NCBI RefSeq assembly: GCF_017876675.1
Contig: NZ_JAGIOI010000001.1
Span: forward strand, 248,001-312,000
DNA length: 64,000 nt
Direction of reading: 5' to 3'
From: Arthrobacter stackebrandtii
Lineage (GTDB): Bacteria > Actinomycetota > Actinomycetes > Actinomycetales > Micrococcaceae
Position 1 is the first letter of the stretch. The number at the start of each line of letters is the position of its first letter. This document shows, piece by piece, positions 9,330-18,027 of this stretch. A program made the position numbers and the translations under genes. Under the pieces are notes generated by a model that worked only from the letters and a program-made list of their open reading frames with translations, was not told where the DNA came from and ran no database searches.

Positions 9330-10292
9330 ATGTCCACGGACGCCAAAGCGCCCACTGCCGCACCCGTCCGCGGCAGGCGCATCCCCGAGCCAAGCCCCGT
9401 CATTCGACGCAGCAAGAAAAGCAAGGCTCCCCTATTCCTGATCCTGCCCACCATCGTCGTTCTGGTGGCCGCCCTGGGCTACCCCGTCGGCTGGCAGCTT
9501 GTCACGAGCTTCAAGAAGTTCGGGCTCAAGCAGCAGTTCGGCGTTCCCGCCGAGTTCGTGGGCTTTGAGAACTACATCACGCTGCTGACCAGCTCGGAAC
9601 TGTGGATTGTTGTTGGCCGTTCGCTGCTCTTCTGCCTCGTCGCCGCCTCCCTGACTGTGGCCATCGGAGGCCTGCTCGCCCTGCTCATGCAGCGCGTTGG
9701 CACTGCCGGCCGGCTCATCCTGCAGGTGTCCATGCTGCTGGCCTGGGCCATGCCCGTTGTGGCAGCCATGACCGTCTGGGTCTGGCTGATCGACTGGCGC
9801 CGCGGCGTCCTGAACTGGATTCTTGTCCGCTTTGGCGTCGACGCCGAGGGCCACAACTGGCTGGCCGACCCCATCAGCTTCTTCATGATCGCCATCATCA
9901 TCGTGGTCTGGATGAGTGTGCCCTTCGTGGCCCTGAGCATCTATGCCGGCCTGACGCAGATCTCCGGCGAAGTCCTGGAAGCCGCCGCCATGGACGGCGC
10001 CACCGGCTGGCAGCGCACCCGCCACATCATCATCCCGCTGATCACCCCCGTCCTGTCGATCGTGCTGCTGCTGCAGCTGATCTGGGACCTGCGCGTGTTC
10101 ACCCAAATCAAGCTCCTGCAGGATGCAGGCGGTTTTGCCAACGAAACAAACTTGTTGGGCACGTACATTTACCAGCTCGGTGTCGGATCCGGCGACTACG
10201 GCATGGCCAGCGCCGTGTCCGTGTTCATGCTGATCCTGACCATTGCGATCAGCTGGTACTACGTCCGTTCCCTCATGAAGGAAGAAAACTAA
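9330..10292 (+). CDS. Sugar ABC transporter permease (DasB-like)
   Basis: This is one half of the membrane channel of a carbohydrate ABC importer (MalF/UgpA type), about 320 aa. A cytoplasmic N-terminal tail rich in Ala/Pro/Arg is followed by six predicted membrane helices, beginning with APLFLILPTIVVLVAALGYP. The EAA loop that contacts the ATPase is seen as EAAAMDGATGWQRTRHIIIP. The start at 9330 is preferred (GAAAGG ribosome binding site) over one 18 codons upstream with no such site. It is followed by the second permease after 1 bp. No ATPase gene is present here, so it probably shares an MsiK-like ATPase encoded elsewhere, as known for such systems. Confidence 0.88.
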   Translation: MSTDAKAPTAAPVRGRRIPEPSPVIRRSKKSKAPLFLILPTIVVLVAALGYPVGWQLVTSFKKFGLKQQFGVPAEFVGFENYITLLTSSELWIVVGRSLLFCLVAASLTVAIGGLLALLMQRVGTAGRLILQVSMLLAWAMPVVAAMTVWVWLIDWRRGVLNWILVRFGVDAEGHNWLADPISFFMIAIIIVVWMSVPFVALSIYAGLTQISGEVLEAAAMDGATGWQRTRHIIIPLITPVLSIVLLLQLIWDLRVFTQIKLLQDAGGFANETNLLGTYIYQLGVGSGDYGMASAVSVFMLILTIAISWYYVRSLMKEEN

Positions 10293-10293
10293 G

Positions 10294-11133
10294 ATGCGGC
10301 GCAAGTCAATCGTCACCGGACTCCTCACTGCACTGACTGTGGTCATCGCCCTCATCTGGGTGTTCCCGGTCTACTGGATGTTCAACTCGTCCCTGCTGCC
10401 CAACTCGGTCCTGCAGTCCACCACCCCCACGTTCCTGCCCATCGGCGGCTCGCTGGACAACTTCACGGCCGCCCTGGCCGACGGCACCTTCTTCACCGCC
10501 CTCGGCGTCTCCCTGACCGTCACGCTCAGCACCGTGGCAGCCGTGCTGATCATCGCCTTCCTCGGCGCCCTGGCCATCAGCCGCTTCAAGTTCAAGGGAC
10601 GCAAGTCCTTCATCCTGGCCCTGCTGCTCATCCAGATGCTGCCCGCCGAAGGCATGTTCATCGCCCAGTACAAGATGATGAGCTCCGTGGGCCTGCTCAA
10701 CAACCTCATCGGCATGACCCTGCTGTACACGGCCGCCGTCGTTCCGTTCACCGTCTGGATGCTGCGCGGCTTCGTCGCCGGCGTCCCGGCCGAGCTCGAG
10801 GAAGCCGCCATGGTGGACGGCCTCTCCCGCACCCAGGCATTCCTGAAGATCACGTTCCCGCTGCTGGCACCCGGCCTGGTTGCCTCCGGCGTCTACGCCT
10901 TCCTGCAGGCCTGGAACGAATTCACGGTGGCCCTGGTCATCATGACTGAAAACCAGATGAAGACGCTGCCGCTGTGGCTGCGCGGCTTCGTCCAGGCCTC
11001 AGCCACCCGTGAAACCGACTGGGGCATGGTCATGGCCGCCTCGATGCTGGTTGCCGTCCCCGTCATCATCTTCTTCCTCATCGTCCAGGGCAAGATGAGC
11101 TCCGGCCTCGTCAGCGGCGCGGTGAAGGGATGA
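10294..11133 (+). CDS. Sugar ABC transporter permease (DasC-like)
   Basis: This is the second permease of the importer (MalG/UgpE type), 279 aa with six predicted helices. The first is LLTALTVVIALIWVFPVYWM. The EAA loop is EEAAMVDGLSRTQAFLKITFP, near residue 168. The gene begins one base after the stop of the first permease and overlaps the GH3 gene by 4 bp (ATGA), so all are translated from one message. Confidence 0.9.
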   Translation: MRRKSIVTGLLTALTVVIALIWVFPVYWMFNSSLLPNSVLQSTTPTFLPIGGSLDNFTAALADGTFFTALGVSLTVTLSTVAAVLIIAFLGALAISRFKFKGRKSFILALLLIQMLPAEGMFIAQYKMMSSVGLLNNLIGMTLLYTAAVVPFTVWMLRGFVAGVPAELEEAAMVDGLSRTQAFLKITFPLLAPGLVASGVYAFLQAWNEFTVALVIMTENQMKTLPLWLRGFVQASATRETDWGMVMAASMLVAVPVIIFFLIVQGKMSSGLVSGAVKG

Positions 11134-12536
11134 CCGCCGTCGACGTCCGGCGCCTCGCCGCAGGAACGCTCATGCCCGGCTTTGTGGGCACCTCCGCCCC
11201 CGCCTGGCTCCTTGACGCGTTCGACGACGGGCTGGCTGCGGTCTGCCTGTTTGGCACCAACCTGGTCTCGTGGGAACAGCTCGGGGAACTGTGCGCGCAA
11301 CTGCGTGAGCGCGCCCCCCAGGCGCTGCTGTCGGTGGACGAGGAGGGTGGCGATGTCACCCGCCTGCACTACCTGGCCGGCTCCAACCAGCCGGGCAACG
11401 CGGTCCTGGGCCGGATCGACGATGCCCATGCGACGTCGTCGGCCGCCGCAGCCATCGGCTCGGAACTGGCAGCCTTTGGCATCAACTTGAACCTGGCGCC
11501 GGACGCCGACGTCAACTCAGCCGATGAAAACCCCGTGATCGGCGTCCGCAGCTTCGGCGCGGACCCGCAGCACGTGGCCCGGCACACCGTGGCCTGGGTG
11601 GAGGGCCTGCAGCAGGCCGGCGTTGCCGCCTGCGCCAAGCACTTCCCCGGCCACGGCGACACGACCTCCGATTCACACCTGGCCCTCCCCCGGGTGTCCG
11701 CCTCCGCGCAGACGCTCGCCGGGCGTGAATTGCTGCCCTTCCGCGCGGCAGCCGCCGCCGGTGTTGCCTCCATCATGACCAGCCACATCGTGGTCGACGC
11801 CCTGGACCCGGACAACCCCGCCACGTTCTCCAAGATCGTGCTGCAGGATGTCCTGCGCGGCCAGCTCGGCTTCGACGGCGCCGTGGTCACGGACGCGCTC
11901 GACATGGTGGGCGCCTCCGGTGAGATCGGCATCCCGGCGGCCGCCGTGCGTGCCCTCGCCGCCGGTGCCGACCTGCTGTGCATCGGCTCGGAGACCACGG
12001 CTGAGGAATACCAGGCCGTGCTCGACGGCGTGGTGGCGGCTGTCGCCAGCGGCGCCCTGCCGCTGGCGCGCCTCTGGGACGCCGCGAACCGGGTGGCCAG
12101 GCTTGCCGCGGACTTCCCCGCCCGCGGCGGCGCCTACGCCGGCGCCCTGTCGGGGGCGGCCATCCCGGACCCCGCTGCAATCCGCAGCACCTTCCAGTTC
12201 TCCCGCGACGCCCAAGGCTGGCTGGAAGACGTGTCTCCCGCCGCCGTCGTGCAGCTTGAGACGGAAACCAACTACGCCGTCGGAACCGTCCCGTGGGGCC
12301 CGGCCGCGACAGGGCGCACCGTGCCGGTTGAAGGAGTGGTCCCTGGCCAGAAGGTGGCCATTGCCGGCCGCGGCCTGGACGCCGGGCACCCCGCGTGGGT
12401 GCTGGCGGACGATCTCCGCTCGGCCGGGCACAACACCATCGTGGTGGAGTGCGGCTGGCCGCGCGGCGGCGCAGATATTGTCACCTACGGCGCTTCACTG
12501 GCCGTATCGGTGGCACTGGTGGACCTGCTGATGTAG
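11130..12536 (+). CDS. GH3 beta-N-acetylglucosaminidase (NagZ-like)
   Basis: This glycoside hydrolase family 3 enzyme of 468 aa probably splits imported GlcNAc oligosaccharides in the cytoplasm; no signal peptide is present. The KHFPGHGDTTSDSHLALP motif is the signature of the N-acetylglucosaminidase branch, in which an Asp-His pair on this loop serves as acid/base. The nucleophile Asp is in VVTDALDMVG. The C-terminal 150 residues form a second alpha/beta domain. Its 4-bp overlap with the permease gene ties its role to the transporter, as in das-type chitobiose loci. The same family includes cell-wall-recycling NagZ, so muropeptide turnover is an alternative role. Confidence 0.85.
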   Translation: MTAVDVRRLAAGTLMPGFVGTSAPAWLLDAFDDGLAAVCLFGTNLVSWEQLGELCAQLRERAPQALLSVDEEGGDVTRLHYLAGSNQPGNAVLGRIDDAHATSSAAAAIGSELAAFGINLNLAPDADVNSADENPVIGVRSFGADPQHVARHTVAWVEGLQQAGVAACAKHFPGHGDTTSDSHLALPRVSASAQTLAGRELLPFRAAAAAGVASIMTSHIVVDALDPDNPATFSKIVLQDVLRGQLGFDGAVVTDALDMVGASGEIGIPAAAVRALAAGADLLCIGSETTAEEYQAVLDGVVAAVASGALPLARLWDAANRVARLAADFPARGGAYAGALSGAAIPDPAAIRSTFQFSRDAQGWLEDVSPAAVVQLETETNYAVGTVPWGPAATGRTVPVEGVVPGQKVAIAGRGLDAGHPAWVLADDLRSAGHNTIVVECGWPRGGADIVTYGASLAVSVALVDLLM

Positions 12537-12551
12537 CACAGCTCCGCCCAG

Positions 12552-12612
12552 AACAGGCTTTTCACGGACCCCGCCCTTCCCCTGGCGGCCAACGGTCCGT
12601 GGAAAGCCTGCC
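12552..12612 (+). terminator. Terminator-like hairpin after the transporter/GH3 operon
   Basis: Arms 12552-12570 (AACAGGCTTTTCACGGACC) and 12594-12612 pair with few mismatches and are followed by TTGTTTAA. It lies 15 bp after the GH3 stop. The hairpin is roughly symmetric and may also serve the convergent acetyltransferase gene. Confidence 0.65.
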
Positions 12613-12722
12613 TTGTTTAACCACCCTCCCCGGCTCTCCCCAGACGCCGCATCAGATAATCGCCCTCTTTCACCGACGCCAGCGCAGCAATGGCTGGTTT
12701 TTCCGCGACGCCGGCGCAGCAG

Positions 12723-13220
12723 TTACAGTTCCATGCGGTAGACGCGCAGCATCTTGCCGTTCTCCGGGACCGGCCAGTCCCGTTCGGGCACGCGCGAGAA
12801 CCCCATCTTTTGGTACAGGGCGTGGGCGTTGTGCCAGTCGTCCCCGGTGGTCAGGCTGACAGCATGCACCCCTTCCGTGGCGCGGGCGCGCTCGAGGATG
12901 GCTTCCACCATGGCCAGGCCGGCGCCGCTGCGCTGCACTGCCGGATCCACGACCAGCAACCGGAATTCAAGCTCACCGGGCAACGCAATGTCCGCCCATT
13001 CATCACCGTGCACGGCCAGCGTTGCCGAACCGACAACGGCGCCATCACGTTCGGCCACGATCATTTCGGCCACCACGGCCCGCTCCCCCACGCGCAGGAT
13101 CTTCTGCATGTACGGATAATCGATGCTCTCGAAATACCCCGCCCCCATGTAGGCGTCGGCCGTGATGCGGGCAACTTCTGCATAGTCTGATTCTCGGATG
13201 GGGCGGACTGTGGTGCTCAT
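12723..13220 (-). CDS. GNAT-family N-acetyltransferase
   Basis: This acetyl-CoA-dependent acyltransferase of 165 aa has the full GNAT fold. It starts TVRPIRESDYAEVARI and contains beta4 motif A, LEFRLLVVDPAVQRSGAGLAMVEA, with a Q/RxxGxG/A-type acetyl-CoA loop. It ends with the YQKMGFSRVPERDW motif B. The substrate cannot be told from the sequence. It is a single gene convergent with the GH3 operon, and its ATG at 13220 is clear. Confidence 0.88.
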   Translation of the reverse strand: MSTTVRPIRESDYAEVARITADAYMGAGYFESIDYPYMQKILRVGERAVVAEMIVAERDGAVVGSATLAVHGDEWADIALPGELEFRLLVVDPAVQRSGAGLAMVEAILERARATEGVHAVSLTTGDDWHNAHALYQKMGFSRVPERDWPVPENGKMLRVYRMEL

Positions 13221-13241
13221 GCGTTGGCGGCTTCCTGGTTG

Positions 13242-13436
13242 CTACGGGTTGTTGTCGGGGCGCTGGGGCTTGGTGGTCTGCCAGCCAGGCTGTCCACTGC
13301 CAAGCACGACGGCGTCCCTCGCCTCCCAGTCTTCCGCACCGGGGCGCGGGGAGTGAAATTCCTGCCGGGCGGGATCGCCCTGCAGCAAGTTCTCCCGGGC
13401 GGGCCCTGGAGCGGTGATGCCGCCGGCCAGATTCAT
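13242..13436 (-). CDS. Small hypothetical protein
   Basis: This 64-aa frame starts with an ATG. The product is rich in Pro, Gly and Arg, with the segment PRPGAEDWEARDAVVLGSGQ. Codon third positions are mostly G or C, as in true genes here, but no clear ribosome binding site precedes the start. I do not recognise the family. It lies between the acetyltransferase and CoA-transferase genes on the same strand. It may be a real small gene or a chance frame in GC-rich DNA. Confidence 0.4.
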   Translation of the reverse strand: MNLAGGITAPGPARENLLQGDPARQEFHSPRPGAEDWEARDAVVLGSGQPGWQTTKPQRPDNNP

Positions 13437-13522
13437 CGCAGGTGCTGCAGTTTCAATCCAACAAGCCTCCTGAACACTGCATCACCCGCTGGTTCAACCC
13501 AGCGGGGCGATGCATGCACGCC

Positions 13523-14887
13523 TCAGTCCCACGCAGCCGGCGCGGACCCAAAGCCCAGCGCCGGCACATCGAAGCGGGGAACCACCCCGGGAATCGCAAC
13601 AGGCCACGGCAGCCGCCGCCCGGAGCCCCAAGCCGTTGACTCCGACACCAGCGCGGCGGGGTCGAGAGCAGGCAGCGGCGCGGCTGGATCGGACGGACCG
13701 CTCCCCATCAACTCCACGGCCGTCCGCGCCAGCGACAGCCGCGCATTGCGCACGGTCCCGTCCAGCCGCCCGCGCCACGCATCGAGCGCCGCAGCAGCAC
13801 ACAGATACCCGGTCGCGTGGTCGAGCGCCTGCACCGGCAACGGGTGCGGCACGGCAGAACCGAAATGCGCCATCCCCGCACCGGCAATCCCGCAGCTCAT
13901 TTGCACGAGCGAATCAAAGCCGCGCCGCTGCGCCCACGGCCCGCTCCACCCGTATGCATCCAGCGCAACGTTGACCAGGGAAGGATGCCGCTCCGCAAGC
14001 ACCTCGTCCGACAGCCCCAGCCGGTCCAGCGCATCCGGGCGGTAGCCGTGGATGAACACATCCGCCCCGGCCAGCAGTTCGTGCAGCCTGGCCAGTCCCC
14101 CGGGCATCTTCAAGTCCAGCCGCGCGCAGTGCTTGCCCACGGTCAGCTCGGCCTCGACCGCAGTCTCCTCCCAGTCCGGAGGGTCGATCCGCAGCACCTG
14201 AGCCCCGTATGCCGCCAAGAACCGCGTCGCCACGGGCCCGGCAATGACCCGGGTCAAATCCAACACCCGCACCCCTTCCAGAGGGCGGCGCGCATTGCCG
14301 GGCGGCGCACCGGCGGGCCGGGAATGTCGGCGCCGTCCGCCGTCGTCCGGGGAACGCGCCACACCCCACGCGACCAGAGGCTCCCCGGCCACCGCCCGCC
14401 CCTGCGGATGCGCCAGCCACTGCGCCCGTGAGCGCATGACGGCCGCGCAGCCGCCGGCTGCAACCACGGCAGCCTCCAACTCCTCCCCGTTCCAGGGTGC
14501 GACGGCGGAGGCAACGGTTTCGCGGTTGGCGCCGGCTCCCAGCCCGAGCACCTTGAGGGCCGCGGCGCGGTGGTGGGGTGCGTTGGTGTGGAGGCGGATC
14601 CAGCCGTCTGTGCAGGCGTAGTCGCCGGCGATCGCGTCCCACGGCGAGGGCAGCTCCCATCCGTCCGGGGTGAACGACATGCCAAACCACAGGGAGGCCA
14701 GGTCCCGGTCGACGGTGACGGTGGAGGGTGCGGCGCCATGGAACCGGGCAAGGCGGTCGATCGCGGAGGCGGCCCCGGCGATGGCCGCGACAGCCAGGCC
14801 GCTCACGTCAAAGGCGGAGGGCAGGGTGCCGGACCCGGTGGTGTGCACGCCGCGTGGTGGATCGAACTTTCCATGGTTCACGTCCAT
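13523..14887 (-). CDS. CaiB/BaiF-family (type III) CoA transferase, permuted-looking order
   Basis: This is a type III CoA transferase of 454 aa that would move CoA between carboxylic acids via an Asp-linked intermediate. The usual N-terminal motif (LEGVRVLDLTRVIAGPVATR) appears only at residues 203-222. It is followed by GAQVLRIDPPDWEE and then GFDSLVQMSCGIAG and PVQALDHATGYL, where Asp356 is the candidate nucleophile. Residues 1-170 resemble the region that normally comes after the active site (DGWIRLHTNAPHHRAAALKVLG). The order thus looks permuted, or the protein is two half-domains. The start at 14887 is the ATG before MDVNHGKFDP; a longer frame upstream is only the antisense-frame shadow of the neighbouring ROK gene. 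The substrate is unknown. Confidence 0.78.
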   Translation of the reverse strand: MDVNHGKFDPPRGVHTTGSGTLPSAFDVSGLAVAAIAGAASAIDRLARFHGAAPSTVTVDRDLASLWFGMSFTPDGWELPSPWDAIAGDYACTDGWIRLHTNAPHHRAAALKVLGLGAGANRETVASAVAPWNGEELEAAVVAAGGCAAVMRSRAQWLAHPQGRAVAGEPLVAWGVARSPDDGGRRRHSRPAGAPPGNARRPLEGVRVLDLTRVIAGPVATRFLAAYGAQVLRIDPPDWEETAVEAELTVGKHCARLDLKMPGGLARLHELLAGADVFIHGYRPDALDRLGLSDEVLAERHPSLVNVALDAYGWSGPWAQRRGFDSLVQMSCGIAGAGMAHFGSAVPHPLPVQALDHATGYLCAAAALDAWRGRLDGTVRNARLSLARTAVELMGSGPSDPAAPLPALDPAALVSESTAWGSGRRLPWPVAIPGVVPRFDVPALGFGSAPAAWD

Positions 14888-14927
14888 GGCACAACAGTAC
14901 GCCGCAGGCCGTCGCGATGGAGCCGGG

Positions 14928-16190
14928 TCAGCTGCGCTGGAGCAGGTCCAGGGCGTGCCGTTCCACATAGTCCAGGGCCAGGCGCACGGCACCGAGGGTG
15001 ACGATGGCGTCGCCCAGGGTGGAGACGGCGACGCGCGGCGGGTTGGGCATGAACCGGGCCAGTTCCGTTTCGAGGGGGTCAAGCAGCACGGCCGCCGACT
15101 GTGCCACGGCGCCGCCGATGACCACGAGCTCCGGGTCCATGAGCGTGGACACGACGGCAATGACGCGGGCCATCCGGCGGGCGATGTCCTCCAGGATCCG
15201 GCGGGCCACGGCGTCCCCTGCCGCGGCTGCGGCGAAGACGTCCTCGGCGCTGGGGCCGGCGGCGGAAGCTCCCGCAGATCCTGCCCCCTGTGCCACCGGG
15301 GCGCCCGGGGCGGACAGCAGGGTCTTGGGCGCGCCGGGCCGGCATGCCTCCGCGGCCATCTCCCGCGCCAGCGCGGCGATGCCCGCCGGGGTGCCGACGC
15401 CGTCGACAAGTTCCAGCAGGCCCACCTCGCCGCTGCGCCCAAAGGCCCCGTGGAGCAGCCGCCCGGATTCCAGCAGGCCAAAGCCGATGCGTTCACCGGC
15501 CAGCATGACGGCCAGGTCCGGCACGTGGGCCCCCACGCCCATCCAGTGCTCGGCCATGGCGGCGAGGTTGGCGTCGTTGCCCAGCAGCACGGGCCAGCCG
15601 TAGTTCTTCCGCAGGTGTTCGGGGACCCCAATGTCCAGGTGTTCCCAGAAGTCCTGCCCCCGGGGGATGGCCCCCGAGCGGTCGATGGGTGCGGCGATGC
15701 CGATCCCGGCCACAAGCACGGATTCCGGGGCTGCGCCGGCATCGGCCAGGGCCCGGCGGACGGCGGAGTCGATGCTGGCCAGGCGTTCGCTGTCGGGCGC
15801 CGTGAACGCTGGCAGGATCTGGGTGGTCTTGGCGAGGATGGTGCCGCGGAGGTCGGCCACGACAGCGGTGGTCTTGGCGACGCCAAAGTCCAGGCCCACC
15901 ACCACGCCGGCCCGGGCGTCAAACTCAAAGACGCGGGCCGGGCGGCCCTTTTGCACGGCAACCCTGGCCGCCGGGAGTTCGCGGACCCACCCGGCGGCGA
16001 TGAGGTCGTCGCAGACGGCAATCACGGTGGCGCGGGCCAGGCCCGTCGCGGCGATGAGGTCGGTGCCGTTGACAGCACCCGAGCGGCGCATGACGCCCAG
16101 GATGGCGTTCATGTTGGTGTGCCGCAGCTGCTGGGGCGTGTTCGCGGTCAGTTCCAAAAGTGCCCCTTGACGTATGGCCGTGTGATGCAC
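14928..16190 (-). CDS. ROK-family transcriptional regulator lacking the zinc motif
   Basis: This 420-aa regulator has an N-terminal winged helix (LRHTNMNAILGVMRRSGAVNGTDLIAATGLARATVI) and a ROK domain beginning VVGLDFGVAKTTAVVADLRG. The sugar-site segment GNDANLAAMAEHWMGVGAH is present. The CxCGxxGC zinc motif of the first ROK gene is absent; the aligned part reads FGRSGEVGLLELVDGVG. Start is a GTG at 16190; other starts are possible. It is divergent from the alpha-glucosidase gene, so it probably represses that gene and ppgK in response to a glucose-related ligand (inferred from position). An Ala/Gly/Pro-rich insert is found near residues 285-310. Confidence 0.85.
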   Translation of the reverse strand: MHHTAIRQGALLELTANTPQQLRHTNMNAILGVMRRSGAVNGTDLIAATGLARATVIAVCDDLIAAGWVRELPAARVAVQKGRPARVFEFDARAGVVVGLDFGVAKTTAVVADLRGTILAKTTQILPAFTAPDSERLASIDSAVRRALADAGAAPESVLVAGIGIAAPIDRSGAIPRGQDFWEHLDIGVPEHLRKNYGWPVLLGNDANLAAMAEHWMGVGAHVPDLAVMLAGERIGFGLLESGRLLHGAFGRSGEVGLLELVDGVGTPAGIAALAREMAAEACRPGAPKTLLSAPGAPVAQGAGSAGASAAGPSAEDVFAAAAAGDAVARRILEDIARRMARVIAVVSTLMDPELVVIGGAVAQSAAVLLDPLETELARFMPNPPRVAVSTLGDAIVTLGAVRLALDYVERHALDLLQRS

Positions 16191-16210
16191 ATAATACTAA
16201 CAGTACATAA

Positions 16211-16225
16211 ATTTAGAGTCTAAAT
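16211..16225. promoter_or_regulatory. Probable operator between ROK and alpha-glucosidase genes
   Basis: ATTTAGAGTCTAAAT is a 15-bp inverted repeat with 7-bp arms. It lies 21 bp upstream of the ROK start and 94 bp upstream of the GH13 start. A GTTAGTA half-site (minus strand, about 16193-16199) matches the arm of the first ROK operator at 6552. GCCGGTGAACCGGC at about 16247-16260 is a further palindrome. Confidence 0.5.
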
Positions 16226-16318
16226 ATATGGCTCGAATTATCATCGGCCGGTGAACCGGCTTCCTGCAGCCCCGCCCGCCCCAGCCGTGCACGCCACGGC
16301 CGCACCCAAGGAACATCC

Positions 16319-17998
16319 ATGACCGCTTCACCGCTCGCCGCCCCCGCCCCCGACACGCTGTCAGCAGATGCCAACTGGTGGCGCCAGGCCGCCGTTTACC
16401 AGATCTATCCGCGCAGCTTTTATGACGCCAACGCCGACGGCCTGGGCGACATCAAGGGCATCACCGCCAAGGTGGCGTACCTGCAGGAACTGGGCCTGGA
16501 CGCCGTCTGGCTCAGCCCCTTCTACCCCTCCGAGCTGGCCGACGGCGGCTACGACGTCGCCGACTACCGCAACGTGGACCCCCGCCTGGGGACCCTCGAG
16601 GACTTTGACGAGATGGCCGCGGCCCTGCACGCGGCCGGCATGAAGCTGATCGTGGACATCGTCCCCAACCACTCCTCCGACCAGCACGAATGGTTCCAGG
16701 AGGCACTCGCCGCAGAGAAGGGTTCCGCCGCCCGCGCACGCTACATCTTCCGCGACGGCCTCGGCGAGAATGGCGAGCTGCCGCCGTCGGACTGGACCTC
16801 CATCTTTGGCGGACCGGCCTGGACCCAGGTCCCGGACGGCCAGTGGTACCTGCACCTGTTCGCCTCCGAGCAGCCCGACTTCAACTGGGACAACCGGGAA
16901 ATCCGCGACGACTTCCTGAAGACCCTGCGCTTCTGGTCCGACCGCGGCGTGGACGGCTTCCGCATCGACGTGGCCCACGCCCTGTCCAAGGACCTCTCCG
17001 AGCCCCTGCCCAACAAGGCGGAGCTGGAGCGCCTCGAGAAGCTGCACAACGGCTCCAACCCGCTGTGGGACCGCGACGCCGTCCACGAGATCTACGCCGA
17101 GTGGCGCGCCCTGTTCAACGAGTACACCCCGCCGCGCACCGCCGTCGCCGAGGCCTGGGTGGACCAGTCCCGCCGGGCCCGCTACGCCTCCCTGGACAGC
17201 CTGGGCCAGGCCTTCAACTTCGACCTCCTCATGGCCGACTTTGACGCTGCCGCCTTCGCCGGGATCGTCACCAAGAACCTCGCCGAATCGGCCGCCACCG
17301 GCGCCTCCTCCACCTGGGTCTTCTCCAACCACGACGTCGTCCGGCACGCCACCCGCTACGGCCTGCCCGCGCTGGGCGACGGCAGCAACCAGGACGGCAA
17401 GGCCTGGCTGCTGGCCGGCGGCAGCCAGGCCGAGCTGGACCGGGACCTCGGCCTGCGCCGGGCACGCGCCGCCACCTTGTTCATGCTGGGCCTGCCCGGC
17501 TCCGCCTACCTGTACCAGGGCGAGGAGCTGGGCCTGCACGAGGTCGCGGAGATCTCCGACGCCGACCGGCAGGACCCCACCTTCTTCCGCAACACCGGCG
17601 TGGAGATCGGCCGCGACGGCTGCCGCGTGCCGCTGCCGTGGACCGCGGAGGGAACCTCATTTGGCTTCGGTGACGCCCCCGCGCACCTGCCCCAGCCGGC
17701 CTGGTTTGGCGCCAGCGCCGCCGACGTCCAAGACGGCGAGGACGGCTCCACGCTGAACTTCTACCGCCGTGCCCTGGCCCTGCGCCGCGAGCTGCAGACA
17801 GCCGAGGGACTGGACTGGATCAGCACCGGCAACCCCGACGTCCTCCACTTCAGCCGGCCCAACGGCTGGGCGGTCGTGGCCAACTTTGGCGGGACCGCCG
17901 TCGACCTTCCCCAGGGGATGCCGGTGATCAGCAGCGCTCCGCTGGAAGACGGCAAGCTGCCTGCCAACGCCGCCGCCTGGCTGCTCCCCGCCAACTGA
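16319..17998 (+). CDS. GH13 alpha-glucosidase / oligo-1,6-glucosidase
   Basis: This 559-aa GH13 enzyme hydrolyses alpha-glucosides (maltose, isomaltose or sucrose type) inside the cell; no signal peptide is seen. Visible are AVYQIYPRSFYDANADGLGDIKGI, the DIVPNHSSDQHEWF region, the nucleophile Asp217 in GFRIDVAH, acid/base Glu278 in AVAEAWV, and the transition-state Asp339 in FSNHDVVRH. The ribosome binding site is AAGGAAC just before the ATG. The polyphosphate glucokinase gene follows 29 bp later, so glucose released is likely phosphorylated at once. No transporter for its substrate is in the same unit. Confidence 0.92.
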   Translation: MTASPLAAPAPDTLSADANWWRQAAVYQIYPRSFYDANADGLGDIKGITAKVAYLQELGLDAVWLSPFYPSELADGGYDVADYRNVDPRLGTLEDFDEMAAALHAAGMKLIVDIVPNHSSDQHEWFQEALAAEKGSAARARYIFRDGLGENGELPPSDWTSIFGGPAWTQVPDGQWYLHLFASEQPDFNWDNREIRDDFLKTLRFWSDRGVDGFRIDVAHALSKDLSEPLPNKAELERLEKLHNGSNPLWDRDAVHEIYAEWRALFNEYTPPRTAVAEAWVDQSRRARYASLDSLGQAFNFDLLMADFDAAAFAGIVTKNLAESAATGASSTWVFSNHDVVRHATRYGLPALGDGSNQDGKAWLLAGGSQAELDRDLGLRRARAATLFMLGLPGSAYLYQGEELGLHEVAEISDADRQDPTFFRNTGVEIGRDGCRVPLPWTAEGTSFGFGDAPAHLPQPAWFGASAADVQDGEDGSTLNFYRRALALRRELQTAEGLDWISTGNPDVLHFSRPNGWAVVANFGGTAVDLPQGMPVISSAPLEDGKLPANAAAWLLPAN

Positions 17999-18027
17999 GC
18001 CCACCCACTGAAGGAATCGGAACACAC

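Noticed and set aside
13523-16021. A single 832-aa minus-strand open frame
   Set aside because: Its first part is an alternate frame of the ROK gene (14928-16190) with no family-like sequence; only the part from 14887 onward is the CoA transferase.
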